Of a DNA stretch of 64,000 bases, positions 18,318 through 26,703 are shown in pieces (within the stretch, counting starts at the first letter, position 1; each line of letters starts with the position of its first letter). Source of the DNA: an uncultured Paracoccaceae bacterium (GTDB lineage: Bacteria > Pseudomonadota > Alphaproteobacteria > Rhodobacterales > Rhodobacteraceae). Under the pieces are notes generated by a model that worked only from the letters and a program-made list of their open reading frames with translations, searched no databases and was not told the DNA's origin. The translations under genes and the position numbers were made by a program. The stretch spans positions 558,001 to 622,000 of the forward strand of contig CANMQX010000001.1 of NCBI GenBank assembly GCA_947500135.1, given 5' to 3'.

Positions 18318-19259
18318 ATGACATCCGCATTGCTTGACCATCCCAAATCACAGACCGGTTTCTTTCATAAAACAGAGTATCTGTTCATGGGCCTGATCGT
18401 GTTTGTCGTGGCCGCGAATATCTGGGTGGATGTGCGCGGGCCGCAGCAGGTGGCGTGGGGCAGTTTTGCCGTACCCGCCATTGGGGCCAGCGGTTTGGCG
18501 TTGATCGGAGCGTATTACCGCCACGCCTACAAAAACGTCGCATGGCTGGGCAAGGCGGCCCTCGCGATCGCGCTTGCATCATTGATGGGAATGCTGTTGG
18601 GATTGCTGTTTCACCAACATATGCCCCGCCCCGAACCGGTTCTGACCGATGCCCTGCTGGCGATGGATACGTGGTTCGGGTTTCATTGGCCTGGTATGGT
18701 GGATTGGGTTGCAGGTGTGCCCTATCTGGGAACGTTCCTGCGCTATGTTTACCTTTCTTCGCTTTATCAGATCATCATCCTGATCGGCACGCTCGCGTGG
18801 TTGCAGCGTGACCGCGATGTTGATGCGCTGATCCTGACAAACGGCTTGGGTCTGATGTTGGTTTTTGTCGTCTGGCAGACCTTTCCCAATATCAGTCAAT
18901 CTAGCTATCTGCCGATCCCGCATGAAACCGCATTGGCCACTGACCTGGTCACCCACAGCACTTATGGCCAGATGATCCTGGATTACGCCCAGAACGGGTT
19001 ACCCGTTGTGTCGCGCGACAAGATGTTGGGCGCGGTTGCATTCCCATCTTATCACATGGTGATGTGTGCGCTGGTTGTGGCCTTCGCCTGGCGAACGGTA
19101 CTGTTCTGGCCGATCCTGATCATCAACATCATCATGATCCCGGCAATCCTGCTACACGGCGCCCATCATATTGCGGATATTCTTGGCGGCATTGCCGTGA
19201 TGTGTGCGGCGATGATCCCAGCCTATATGATCAGCAATTACTTTCATAAGGACGGCTAG
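18318..19259 (+). CDS. PAP2-superfamily membrane phosphatase
   Basis: Integral-membrane protein of the PAP2/inositolphosphotransferase group (313 residues, about six to seven membrane helices). The conserved phosphatase signatures are the SYHMVMC segment (equivalent to the PSGH-type motif, here FPSYH) near residue 243 and HGAHHIADILGG near residue 277. The acceptor and substrate, most likely a lipid phosphate or phospholipid head group, are unknown. Its TAG stop shares the tetranucleotide CTAG with the stop of soxG on the other strand. Confidence 0.78.
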   Translation: MTSALLDHPKSQTGFFHKTEYLFMGLIVFVVAANIWVDVRGPQQVAWGSFAVPAIGASGLALIGAYYRHAYKNVAWLGKAALAIALASLMGMLLGLLFHQHMPRPEPVLTDALLAMDTWFGFHWPGMVDWVAGVPYLGTFLRYVYLSSLYQIIILIGTLAWLQRDRDVDALILTNGLGLMLVFVVWQTFPNISQSSYLPIPHETALATDLVTHSTYGQMILDYAQNGLPVVSRDKMLGAVAFPSYHMVMCALVVAFAWRTVLFWPILIINIIMIPAILLHGAHHIADILGGIAVMCAAMIPAYMISNYFHKDG

Positions 19260-19789
19260 CGCGCGGCGATATTTTCAGCCGCAACTTGCAGATCATGCAC
19301 CAGTGTCGCGGCCATTGACCGCATCGCCATAAACTCAAACGCCTGCGCACCGACCCGGGTGATCCCTACCGACATGTGACCCAGCATCGTGCGCGCGGTA
19401 TGCCCGCCCTTGAATGTGCTGGCGCGCAGATCAATGGGCACAAGCCGGGCCAGAACATCCTCCACCCCTTCCCCTTCAATCCGCAGAATGGCCCAAGCAT
19501 CCGATTGATCAGTCACTGCCGCCAACCCGTCTAGCGACACATCCGCGGCCACCAACCACATGCGTTGCCCCGCCCATACGACCCGGGCGCGGCGATTGCT
19601 GACAGCCCGCCCCGGTGCCGATAGCCCCAACCCAATCTGGTCTTTCAACGCGGCAGATGTGGGTTTGGCCTGCCCGGCAAACGGGGCGACGGACATGACC
19701 CGGTCTAGCAGAACTTCGCTCATTGTGATGGTCCCAACCGTGCACGGCAAAAGATCGGCACAGGGGGATCGGGATAACAGCTTAACCAC
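19256..19789 (-). CDS. soxG: Sarcosine oxidase gamma subunit
   Basis: Smallest core subunit of the heterotetrameric sarcosine oxidase; a GcvT-like fold without its own cofactor. The 177-residue product shows the family's weakly conserved pattern (LPIDLRASTFKGGHTARTMLGH here as VPIDLRASTF and TARTMLGHM). GTG 19789 is chosen because AAGGAGGG lies 7 bases upstream inside the end of soxA, giving an 8-bp overlap and translational coupling. It is the last gene of the soxBDAG unit and its stop overlaps the convergent PAP2 gene by 4 bp. Confidence 0.85.
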   Translation of the reverse strand: MVKLLSRSPCADLLPCTVGTITMSEVLLDRVMSVAPFAGQAKPTSAALKDQIGLGLSAPGRAVSNRRARVVWAGQRMWLVAADVSLDGLAAVTDQSDAWAILRIEGEGVEDVLARLVPIDLRASTFKGGHTARTMLGHMSVGITRVGAQAFEFMAMRSMAATLVHDLQVAAENIAAR

Positions 19790-22688
19790 GCGCGCGCCCT
19801 CCTTCAGGATCAAAGAAAACCGGATCACACACCTCGACCATCGCCTCGATCTGGCGCAGATGATCAACCATGCGAAGCACCTCACCATGGCGGGCGCTGC
19901 CGCGTTTCAGAAAGCCAAGCGCAAGCCCGGTTTGCAGTGTCGGCGAATAGGCAACCGATGTGGTGTAGCCCTGGCCATTTACCCGCTCTGGGGCCGCATC
20001 TTGTGCAAACAGATGTGCTCCGGCGGTCAGTTGTTTGACGGCACCCACCGCCTTTAACCCGACCAGCTGTTCACGATCATCATCGATCAGGCCGGGCCGG
20101 GCAGCGGCGGTCCGGCCGATGCAGTCTTTCTTGCGGCTGATCATTCGGTCCATGCCGATGTCAAAGGCGGTGGTCCGACCATGGATTTCAGCATGGGTGG
20201 TGAACCCTTTTTCGATGCGCAGCACATTCAGCGCCTCCATCCCATAGGCCCCGCCACCATAGCTTTCTGCCTGTGCAGTCAGCAGACGAAACAGGCTGTC
20301 GCCATAGCGGGCAGGTACGGCCAGTTCATAGGCGTGTTCGCCCGAGAAAGAGATGCGGAACAACCGCCCCTGCACCCCGGCCACATCAACCGCACCGCAG
20401 GCCATGAACGGCCAATCCGCATCGACAATCTGATCATCCAAGACGCTGTTGAGCAAATCGCGACTGCGCGGCCCGGCCACCGCAAATTGCGCCCATTGTT
20501 CGGTAACTGACATGATTCGCGCATTCAGATCAGGGCGCAGGACCTGCAAGGTGAATTCCAGATGGCGCATGACCTGAGCTGCCGCAGCTGTGGTCGTGGT
20601 CATCACATAATGCTGTTCACCCAGCCGTGCGGTGGTCCCGTCATCCATGACATGGCCATCCTCGCGCAGCATCAGCCCATAGCGGGTGCGCCCAACCTTC
20701 AGCGTGGAAAACGTATTGGTGTAGACAAAATCAAGCAGGGCTGCGGCACCCGGCCCCTGAATGTCGATCTTACCCAACGTGGACACATCGCAAACGCCTA
20801 CGGCATTGCGTACATATCTCACCTCGCGGTCACAGGATTGCCGCCAATGGGTTTCACCCTGTTGCGGGAAATAGCTCGGGCGATACCACAGCCCGGCCTC
20901 GATCATCGGGGCGCCGCGCGCAACGCTGGCGCAGTGCGATGTGGTCAGGCGTTCGGGCGCAAAGCCTTTGCCCTGACTGCCCGCCCCCATTGCCGCGATG
21001 GATACGGGTACAAATGGCGGACGAAAGGTTGTTGTGCCGGTTTCGGGAATGCCCCGCCCGGTGGCGTCAGCCAGCACGGCAAGGGCCACCACATTCGATG
21101 ATTTGCCCTGATCGGGTGCCATGCCTTGGGTGGTGTAACGCTTCATATGCTCGACCGAGCGAAAATTCTCCTGCGCGGCCAGCTTGATATCTTTGACATG
21201 CACATCGTTCTGGAAATCGATCCATTTGCGCCCCTGCCCCGGCACGGCCCAAAGCGGGCTGATCCGATACGCGCTGTCATCAGCCGAAGGCACCGTCACC
21301 TTGGGTTTCAACCCAAGGCCCGTTGCAACCTCTGCCGCCACTTCGGCCCCTTCTTTCAGGCAGGCCGCCGTGCTGAACGCCCCATTACATGCCCCCGCAG
21401 TAACCATTCCCGGAACATTGCCAGGGGTTGGCACAAAGCTTGCGATATCCGCCTGCCAGGTCGGCCGTCCATTCATTTGGCAGGTCAGATGAACCGTCGG
21501 GTTCCACCCGCCAGACATCGCCAAGCAATCGGTGCGAATGTCGCGCGTGCCACCCGCATGGGATATCGTAATACGCTCCAGCGCGCGCCGCCCCTTGGTC
21601 GCAACCACCTGCGCGCCAGTATAGACCGGAAAATCACCATCGACCTGCACATCATCGCGGCAATCGACCAAGGCCGCCACCTTGACCCCGGCGGCCACCA
21701 GGTCGCGGGCAGTGCGATGGGCATCATCATTATTGCCAAAAATCGTCACCGCCTTACCCGGCGCGACACCCCAACGATTGACATAAGACCGCACCGCACT
21801 GGCCATCATGATCCCGGGCCGGTCATTATTGGGAAAGGCGATGGGACGTTCCAATGCGCCAGCACATAGGATCGACCGTTTGGCCACGATCCGCCAGAAA
21901 CATTCCAAGGGTTTACCGGCGCGGCGCAGGCCCGCGATCCGCTCCAATGCGCCATATGTGCCCTGATCATAGGCGCCGGTCACGGTGGTACGGGTCATCA
22001 GGCGGACATTGTCCATGGCAGACAGCGCTGCAATGGTCTCAGCAGCCCAGTCCGGGCCCGGCTGGCCGTCAACATCCTCAACCTCGCGCAGCAAACGACC
22101 CCCCATGGCGGTATCTTCGTCCGCCAGGATCACATCTGCACCAGCACGCCCCGCCGTTAGTGCAGCCATCAAACCGGCAGGGCCCGCGCCAATAATCAGG
22201 ACATCACAAAAAGCAAATGCCTTTTCATAGCGATCTTGATTGGCTTTCCCACTCAAACCACCCAGCCCAGCGGCACGGCGGATCACTGGTTCATACAGCT
22301 TTTCCCAAAACGGCTTGGGCCACATGAAAGTCTTGTAATAAAACCCCGCGCCAAGGAAGGGCGACATCAGATCATTCACCGCCATCGCATCATGTTTCAG
22401 GCTGGGCCAGGCGTTTTGGCTAAACACCTCCAACCCCTCGGACACTTCCAACACCGTCGCGCGCACATTCGGTTCCGCCTGCGGACCGCGCCCAACGGTG
22501 ACCAAGGCGTTCTGTTCCTCTGATCCGGCGGACATGATCCCGCGTGGGCGGTGATATTTAAACGAACGGGCAACCAAACGGACCCCAGCTGCCAAAAGCG
22601 CGGCCGCAACAGGCTCCCCCGGCACCCCGCGATACCGCCGCCCATCAAAGGTAAAACTGACGGTGCTTTGCGGGTCTTGCAGCCTCAT
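19782..22688 (-). CDS. soxA: Sarcosine oxidase alpha subunit
   Basis: Large subunit of tetrameric sarcosine oxidase: binds NAD+, shares the FMN site with SoxB, and its GcvT-like half passes the released methyl group to tetrahydrofolate. The 968-residue length is normal. An N-terminal Fer2-like fold without cluster cysteines (residues 1-100) is followed by a Rossmann domain (LIIGAGPAGLMAALTAGRAG, about 165-184) and the GCV_T region in the C-terminal 370 residues. ATG 22688 overlaps the soxD stop by 4 bp. The same architecture occurs in N-methylglutamate dehydrogenase (MgdC), so substrate is not absolutely certain. Confidence 0.93.
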   Translation of the reverse strand: MRLQDPQSTVSFTFDGRRYRGVPGEPVAAALLAAGVRLVARSFKYHRPRGIMSAGSEEQNALVTVGRGPQAEPNVRATVLEVSEGLEVFSQNAWPSLKHDAMAVNDLMSPFLGAGFYYKTFMWPKPFWEKLYEPVIRRAAGLGGLSGKANQDRYEKAFAFCDVLIIGAGPAGLMAALTAGRAGADVILADEDTAMGGRLLREVEDVDGQPGPDWAAETIAALSAMDNVRLMTRTTVTGAYDQGTYGALERIAGLRRAGKPLECFWRIVAKRSILCAGALERPIAFPNNDRPGIMMASAVRSYVNRWGVAPGKAVTIFGNNDDAHRTARDLVAAGVKVAALVDCRDDVQVDGDFPVYTGAQVVATKGRRALERITISHAGGTRDIRTDCLAMSGGWNPTVHLTCQMNGRPTWQADIASFVPTPGNVPGMVTAGACNGAFSTAACLKEGAEVAAEVATGLGLKPKVTVPSADDSAYRISPLWAVPGQGRKWIDFQNDVHVKDIKLAAQENFRSVEHMKRYTTQGMAPDQGKSSNVVALAVLADATGRGIPETGTTTFRPPFVPVSIAAMGAGSQGKGFAPERLTTSHCASVARGAPMIEAGLWYRPSYFPQQGETHWRQSCDREVRYVRNAVGVCDVSTLGKIDIQGPGAAALLDFVYTNTFSTLKVGRTRYGLMLREDGHVMDDGTTARLGEQHYVMTTTTAAAAQVMRHLEFTLQVLRPDLNARIMSVTEQWAQFAVAGPRSRDLLNSVLDDQIVDADWPFMACGAVDVAGVQGRLFRISFSGEHAYELAVPARYGDSLFRLLTAQAESYGGGAYGMEALNVLRIEKGFTTHAEIHGRTTAFDIGMDRMISRKKDCIGRTAAARPGLIDDDREQLVGLKAVGAVKQLTAGAHLFAQDAAPERVNGQGYTTSVAYSPTLQTGLALGFLKRGSARHGEVLRMVDHLRQIEAMVEVCDPVFFDPEGGRARG

Positions 22689-22948
22689 CGTTTCACCGTC
22701 GCGGCAAGGCGCGTGTCATCAATCGCATGGGTCACGGTATTGCGGTTGACCACAATCCACGCGCCGCAACCGGCCTCGTGAAACCACAAATCCTGGGTGT
22801 CACCCGCCGGGTTGTCACGATTATGCAGATAATCGTCCCAGGCATGAGGTCCCGCATCAGGTGCGGGACGGGTCAGCGCCAAAGCATCGCCTTGATAATA
22901 AAATTCGCGTCGGTCACGCTCACCACAATTCGGACAGGTGATCCTCAC
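22685..22948 (-). CDS. soxD: Sarcosine oxidase delta subunit, with a palindromic repeat in its coding region
   Basis: Small zinc-binding subunit of sarcosine oxidase, 87 residues. The zinc ligands correspond to Cys5, Cys8 (TCPNCGERDRREF), His57 and Cys61 (WFHEAGCGAW). It overlaps soxA by 4 bp and follows soxB by 54 bp. The stretch encoding residues 27-34 (RPAPDAGP) is a copy of the dispersed palindromic repeat found between other genes in this window, in frame and located in a loop between the zinc motifs. Confidence 0.92.
   Translation of the reverse strand: MRITCPNCGERDRREFYYQGDALALTRPAPDAGPHAWDDYLHNRDNPAGDTQDLWFHEAGCGAWIVVNRNTVTHAIDDTRLAATVKR
22847..22871. repeat. Palindromic repeat unit inside soxD
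   Basis: A 25-bp unit of the same family as 13227-13292 and 16370-16435, with the arms changed to GTCCCGCA and TGCGGGAC: both sides of one base pair are altered, so pairing is kept. In the soxD frame it encodes part of RPAPDAGPH. Confidence 0.8.
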
Positions 22949-23002
22949 GTCCAGACCTCATCATCATTTTGCCAAAAATACTCAAAAAACATCAGGTACT
23001 GC

Positions 23003-24256
23003 CTAATGCAAGTTGTGTTGAGAGCCGGTGCCCTCTTCATCCATCAGCCCCACACCATCGCGGAACCGGTTCAAACGGAACCCTGCGGCGGGTTCGTGAT
23101 GTCGCCCTGTCGCCATCAAATGCGCAAAGCTGAAGCCCGATCCCGGCACCGCCTTGAACCCGCCATAACACCAACCGCAATCGATAAAGAGCCCGTCGGT
23201 CGCAGTCTTGTCGATAATCGGCGAGCCGTCAGGGGTCATATCCATGATCCCACCCCATGACCGCAGCACGCGGGCCTTACCAATCATCGGCATCAGGGTC
23301 ATGGCCGCGTCCATCACATGTTCCTTCATGGGCAGGTTTCCACGGGCGGCATAAGAGCTGTAAAAATCCAGATCGCCGCCAAAAACCAGCCCGCCCTTAT
23401 CAGATTGGCTGATATAAAAATGGCCCATACCAAAACTGACCACGTGATCGATGATGGGTTTCAACCCTTCGGTGACAAATGCCTGCAAGACATGGCTTTC
23501 AATCGGCAGGCGCATACCCGCCATCTGGGCCACCTGACCCGATCGGCCCGCAACGACGATCCCCACTTTCTTGGCCTTGATCGCCCCGCGCGTGGTTTGC
23601 ACGCCTTTGACAACACCACCTTCGATATCGATGCCAGTGACCTCGCAATTCTGGATGATATCCACACCGCGCTGATCCGCCCCCCGCGCATAACCCCAGG
23701 CGACTGCATCATGACGTGCGGTGCCACCGCGTGGATGATAAAGCCCGCCATAGATCGGGAAACGTCCATTCTCAAAATCAAGATAGGGCAGAATTTTCCG
23801 CACGCCATCGGTGTCGAGCAGCACCGCATCATCGCCCTGATTGATCATCGCATTGCCCCGCCGGGCAAAGGCATCACGTTGCCCGTCTGAATGGAACAGA
23901 TTGATCAGGCCGCGCTGCGAATGCATGACGTTGTAGTTCAGATCCTGCTCCATCCCCTCCCACAATTTCAAGGAATGCGAATAGAATTCGGAATTGCCCG
24001 GCAGGAAGTAATTGGCGCGCACAATCGTGGTGTTCCGTCCAACATTGCCGCCGCCGATATAGCCCTTTTCCAGAACGGCGACATTGGTCAGCCCGTGTTC
24101 CTTGGCAAGGTAATAGGCCGTGGCCAACCCATGCCCGCCGCCGCCGATGATTACCGCGTCATATTCCGGCTTGGGGTCAGGATCGCGCCAGACGGGTTTC
24201 CAGCCTTTCTGGCCGAAAAATCCTTCTTTAATAACCCGAAAGCCGGAATATCGCAT
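23003..24256 (-). CDS. soxB: Sarcosine oxidase beta subunit
   Basis: Catalytic flavoprotein subunit that oxidises sarcosine and carries noncovalent FAD plus FMN bound covalently to a histidine. The 417-residue product has GGGGHGLATAYYLAKEHG (residues about 38-55) for FAD and the HPRGGTARHDAVAW segment near residue 170, where the FMN-linked His of known enzymes lies. Length is typical. It opens the soxBDAG operon; the 120 bp upstream separates it from the Fic-fold gene on the same strand and could hold a promoter. No regulator gene is adjacent. Confidence 0.93.
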   Translation of the reverse strand: MRYSGFRVIKEGFFGQKGWKPVWRDPDPKPEYDAVIIGGGGHGLATAYYLAKEHGLTNVAVLEKGYIGGGNVGRNTTIVRANYFLPGNSEFYSHSLKLWEGMEQDLNYNVMHSQRGLINLFHSDGQRDAFARRGNAMINQGDDAVLLDTDGVRKILPYLDFENGRFPIYGGLYHPRGGTARHDAVAWGYARGADQRGVDIIQNCEVTGIDIEGGVVKGVQTTRGAIKAKKVGIVVAGRSGQVAQMAGMRLPIESHVLQAFVTEGLKPIIDHVVSFGMGHFYISQSDKGGLVFGGDLDFYSSYAARGNLPMKEHVMDAAMTLMPMIGKARVLRSWGGIMDMTPDGSPIIDKTATDGLFIDCGWCYGGFKAVPGSGFSFAHLMATGRHHEPAAGFRLNRFRDGVGLMDEEGTGSQHNLH

Positions 24257-24377
24257 GTGATCACCCTTTTTACCGGCTCACCTTAGCACCCCGCGCGCGG
24301 CCCGACAGCCCGTTTACGGCACATCGTGTCGCTGATCGTCTTGGCCGCCGAAAAGCAGATCACGCAATCTGGGGCGA

Positions 24378-25304
24378 TCATCCGTTAGGGATAAAATGTG
24401 GCCCCATGATCGTGGCTTCCAGCGAACGCCGGGGTGCCACGAAGGGCCGCCCCCCTTGCAACAATGTCACGGCATAAAGCGCCCGAGACACCCGTTTATT
24501 GCCGTCACTGTAAGCCTGCGCCCGGACATGCGCACCAAATAGGAAACAGGCCAGATCGTCCCATTCTGCAGTGCCTTGCCAGCCCGGCGTTCCATCATCG
24601 GGCGGCACGGCAAACCCCTGCGACAAAATCTCGACCCCATCCTGCAAAGCCCGGCCGCCGCCGGTGCTGCAATATCCGGTGTTGATGTGATGCCGGCGAT
24701 CCGCGGGCACGGTATTGGGATCGACCAGGTTGGCATGCAAATAATCAGCCGTCGCCATGTCTTTCACATCCAGGTTCTGGACCGCGTGATTAAGCGTCTG
24801 GCGAATGTTGTGCTCAACTGTTTGATCAGGATTGTTGCGTTTCGGGCTATAGGCCCATTTGATCGCCTTTTCCAAATCGCTATCCGTCGCCAGCGCGCCA
24901 TAATCAGCTGGGGCCACCTGTTCGGCCGCCAGTCTGGTATGCAAAACCCCCTCTGACGCCAACCGCCAAAGTTCTGAAATCTCGTTACGCACCGCCAGGA
25001 ATACATTGCGTTCATTCGTTAACATTTCACGATAGAAACGAAGTTCGCTTTCCGCGCCAGAGTGTTCGCTAAGGTTGATGCGCAAACCAGGCGCTGTCGG
25101 GTGATGCAGACCGTGGCCCACACTGCGCTGGATGTAATGATCATAGCTGGCAATGACTTCGTTGATGTGATTGCCGATAAACTGCCGAAGTTGCTGATAT
25201 TCGCGCATGCGATGAAGTTGGCGCAACGCCTCGGCTTGATCGATTTGAATGTAGTGTTGTCTGACCTCGATGCGCATCCTGCGCTTGAAGATAGAAAAAG
25301 TCAT
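24378..25304 (-). CDS. Fic/DOC-fold protein lacking the catalytic histidine
   Basis: A 308-residue protein whose C-terminal half has the Fic helix-loop-helix: AQAYSDGNKRVSRAL corresponds to the Fic signature HxFx(D/E)GNxR, but the catalytic His is Gln263 (codon 24516-24518, CAG). The N-terminal 150 residues are helical, with no recognised domain. ATG 25304 is preferred over an earlier open stretch because GGAGG lies 7 bases upstream. No antitoxin with an inhibitory (S/T)xxxE(G/N) motif was noticed beside it. Loss of the His argues against AMP transfer; the GN-R anion-binding part is retained. It may be a pseudoenzyme or bind nucleotide only. Confidence 0.7.
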   Translation of the reverse strand: MTFSIFKRRMRIEVRQHYIQIDQAEALRQLHRMREYQQLRQFIGNHINEVIASYDHYIQRSVGHGLHHPTAPGLRINLSEHSGAESELRFYREMLTNERNVFLAVRNEISELWRLASEGVLHTRLAAEQVAPADYGALATDSDLEKAIKWAYSPKRNNPDQTVEHNIRQTLNHAVQNLDVKDMATADYLHANLVDPNTVPADRRHHINTGYCSTGGGRALQDGVEILSQGFAVPPDDGTPGWQGTAEWDDLACFLFGAHVRAQAYSDGNKRVSRALYAVTLLQGGRPFVAPRRSLEATIMGPHFIPNG

Positions 25305-25735
25305 TGGACCGCCTCCCCAACCAAGCGAAAGACAAAGCTGTAGCGGCGCGCAAAACGCGTTTTTGAAAATATAGACATGAATGAATGGGCCTCCGAAAAT
25401 TGCGCCCCCGGGCGCATGCATTGACTGAAATCGAAAGAAGCAGAAGCTTCACATCAGTTACGCGCATACCCCCGGGTTTATTCTGCAATGATCGAAAAAC
25501 GGTCAGCAAGACGTCTCGATGCGGGCATCTTCAAGCAAATACTGGAAACTTTTCTCGATACAGGCGTTTCCGGGCGATGCCCTTCGGCATTTGCACAGAC
25601 TACAAGCATCTTCTGACCCGACCCGCCTTTCGCACGGCCCTAGCGCAAGTGACGCAGCGTGGACAAAGCGGTCGTTGAACCAATAATGCTAGAGCGCTAA
25701 GAACGAACTGCGGATCATTTTGATTGGGAAGTTAA
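25305..25735. other. 431-bp gap, no gene recognised
   Basis: Between the divergent Fic-fold and methyltransferase genes. It contains the leader of the Fic-fold gene, a small hairpin at 25401-25416 (TGCGCC/GGCGCA), and lower-GC sequence towards 25735. Short open frames exist but none has family likeness. It may include decayed coding sequence at the border of an accessory patch. Confidence 0.5.
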
Positions 25736-26506
25736 GTGAAACAAGAGATCGGAACTTCTTTTCAATCTGAAGAGGTCGTCGATCTCTATCTCTATCGCCC
25801 CCCATACCCCCAACAAATATACGATCTGATTATCAGTCATTCCCCTAGCGCTGGCCGCATTCTGGATCTGGGGTGCGGGCACGGCAAAATCGCGAGGCCA
25901 ATGTCACAACACTTCAGTTCTGTGACGGCGGTTGACCCATCAGCAAACATGCTTGCGCTTGGGAAATCCCTCGAATTTGGAGCGGCGTCGAACCTTGAAT
26001 GGGTCGAAAGCTATGCGGAAACGGCGCCGTTAATTGGTGAATACGACACTGTCGTTGCAGCCCTTAGCATCCATTGGATGAACCATGATGTTCTCTTTCG
26101 CAAACTGTCTAAGCATCTGAAAACGCGTCATCTGTTTTCAGTCATAGAAGGTGATGGTGCACATAAGCCGCCTTGGGAACATGACTGGCAAACCTTCTTA
26201 TCAAAATGGGTGCCAAAGATTACTGGAAAGGCACTTTATGCGGACAAAGATCGGTCGTTTTGGGAGACGTACCTCGATCATGTCGATGTGAATGAAACGT
26301 ATGAGGTCGTTTCCGACCCATTCCATCAGAGCATCGAAGACTTCATTTTATGCCAACACTCTCGCGATACTTTCACGATTTCAAAGCTGGGCAGTGATCT
26401 CGAGAGCTTTGATCAAGAGCTTCAGGAGCTTCTATCTCCATTTGCGAACGCCAATGGAGATTTAGAGTTTCAAAGTTTCACGAAGCTGACCACGGCCACT
26501 ATCTAA
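25736..26506 (+). CDS. Class I SAM-dependent methyltransferase
   Basis: Methyltransferase of the type 11/UbiE-like fold, 256 residues, substrate unknown. Motif I ILDLGCGHGKIAR (residues about 42-54), VTAVDPSANML (acidic SAM-ribose contact) and VVAALSIHWMN (motif IV region) are clear; the first 30 residues (VVDLYLYRPPYPQQIY) are typical of trans-aconitate/TAM-like methyltransferases. GTG 25736 is the start, after GGGAAG. Base composition is noticeably more AT-rich than in neighbouring genes, suggesting recent transfer. It is flanked by 431 bp and about 200 bp without genes. Confidence 0.82.
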   Translation: MKQEIGTSFQSEEVVDLYLYRPPYPQQIYDLIISHSPSAGRILDLGCGHGKIARPMSQHFSSVTAVDPSANMLALGKSLEFGAASNLEWVESYAETAPLIGEYDTVVAALSIHWMNHDVLFRKLSKHLKTRHLFSVIEGDGAHKPPWEHDWQTFLSKWVPKITGKALYADKDRSFWETYLDHVDVNETYEVVSDPFHQSIEDFILCQHSRDTFTISKLGSDLESFDQELQELLSPFANANGDLEFQSFTKLTTATI

Positions 26507-26638
26507 CAACAAATGTGGAACAATTCGATACCGGGTCCTTCTGCGCCTGCAAACACAGGTAACTTTGGGCTCTCTGCTGCTGTTCATCCCGCACGGCGCG
26601 CATACTACTATAGCTGCCTCGCAAAATATTGGATTAGC

Positions 26639-26682
26639 CTTGCGGCGTGAACGTCAGATAGATTTGACCGTCACGCCGCAAG
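26639..26682. terminator. Long hairpin downstream of gdhA
   Basis: CTTGCGGCGTGA (26639-26650) and TCACGCCGCAAG (26671-26682) form a perfect 12-bp stem; inside it a further TCA/TGA pairs after two mismatches, leaving an 8-base loop. It lies 22 bases beyond the gdhA stop and just after the methyltransferase region, so a role as transcription end or mRNA 3' stabiliser for gdhA is plausible, but no T run follows. Confidence 0.55.
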
Positions 26683-26703
26683 TGGAAAATGCCAGCTACA
26701 GTT

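Noticed and set aside
19782-24256. Reading soxBDAG as N-methylglutamate dehydrogenase (mgdABCD).
   Set aside because: The two families are similar, but mgsABC is not in the window and the nearby ligase looks more like PuuA than GmaS; kept as sarcosine oxidase with the alternative noted.
24378-26506. Toxin-antitoxin pair made of the Fic-fold and methyltransferase genes.
   Set aside because: They are divergent and 431 bp apart, the methyltransferase has a full SAM fold, and no Fic inhibitory motif was found in either.
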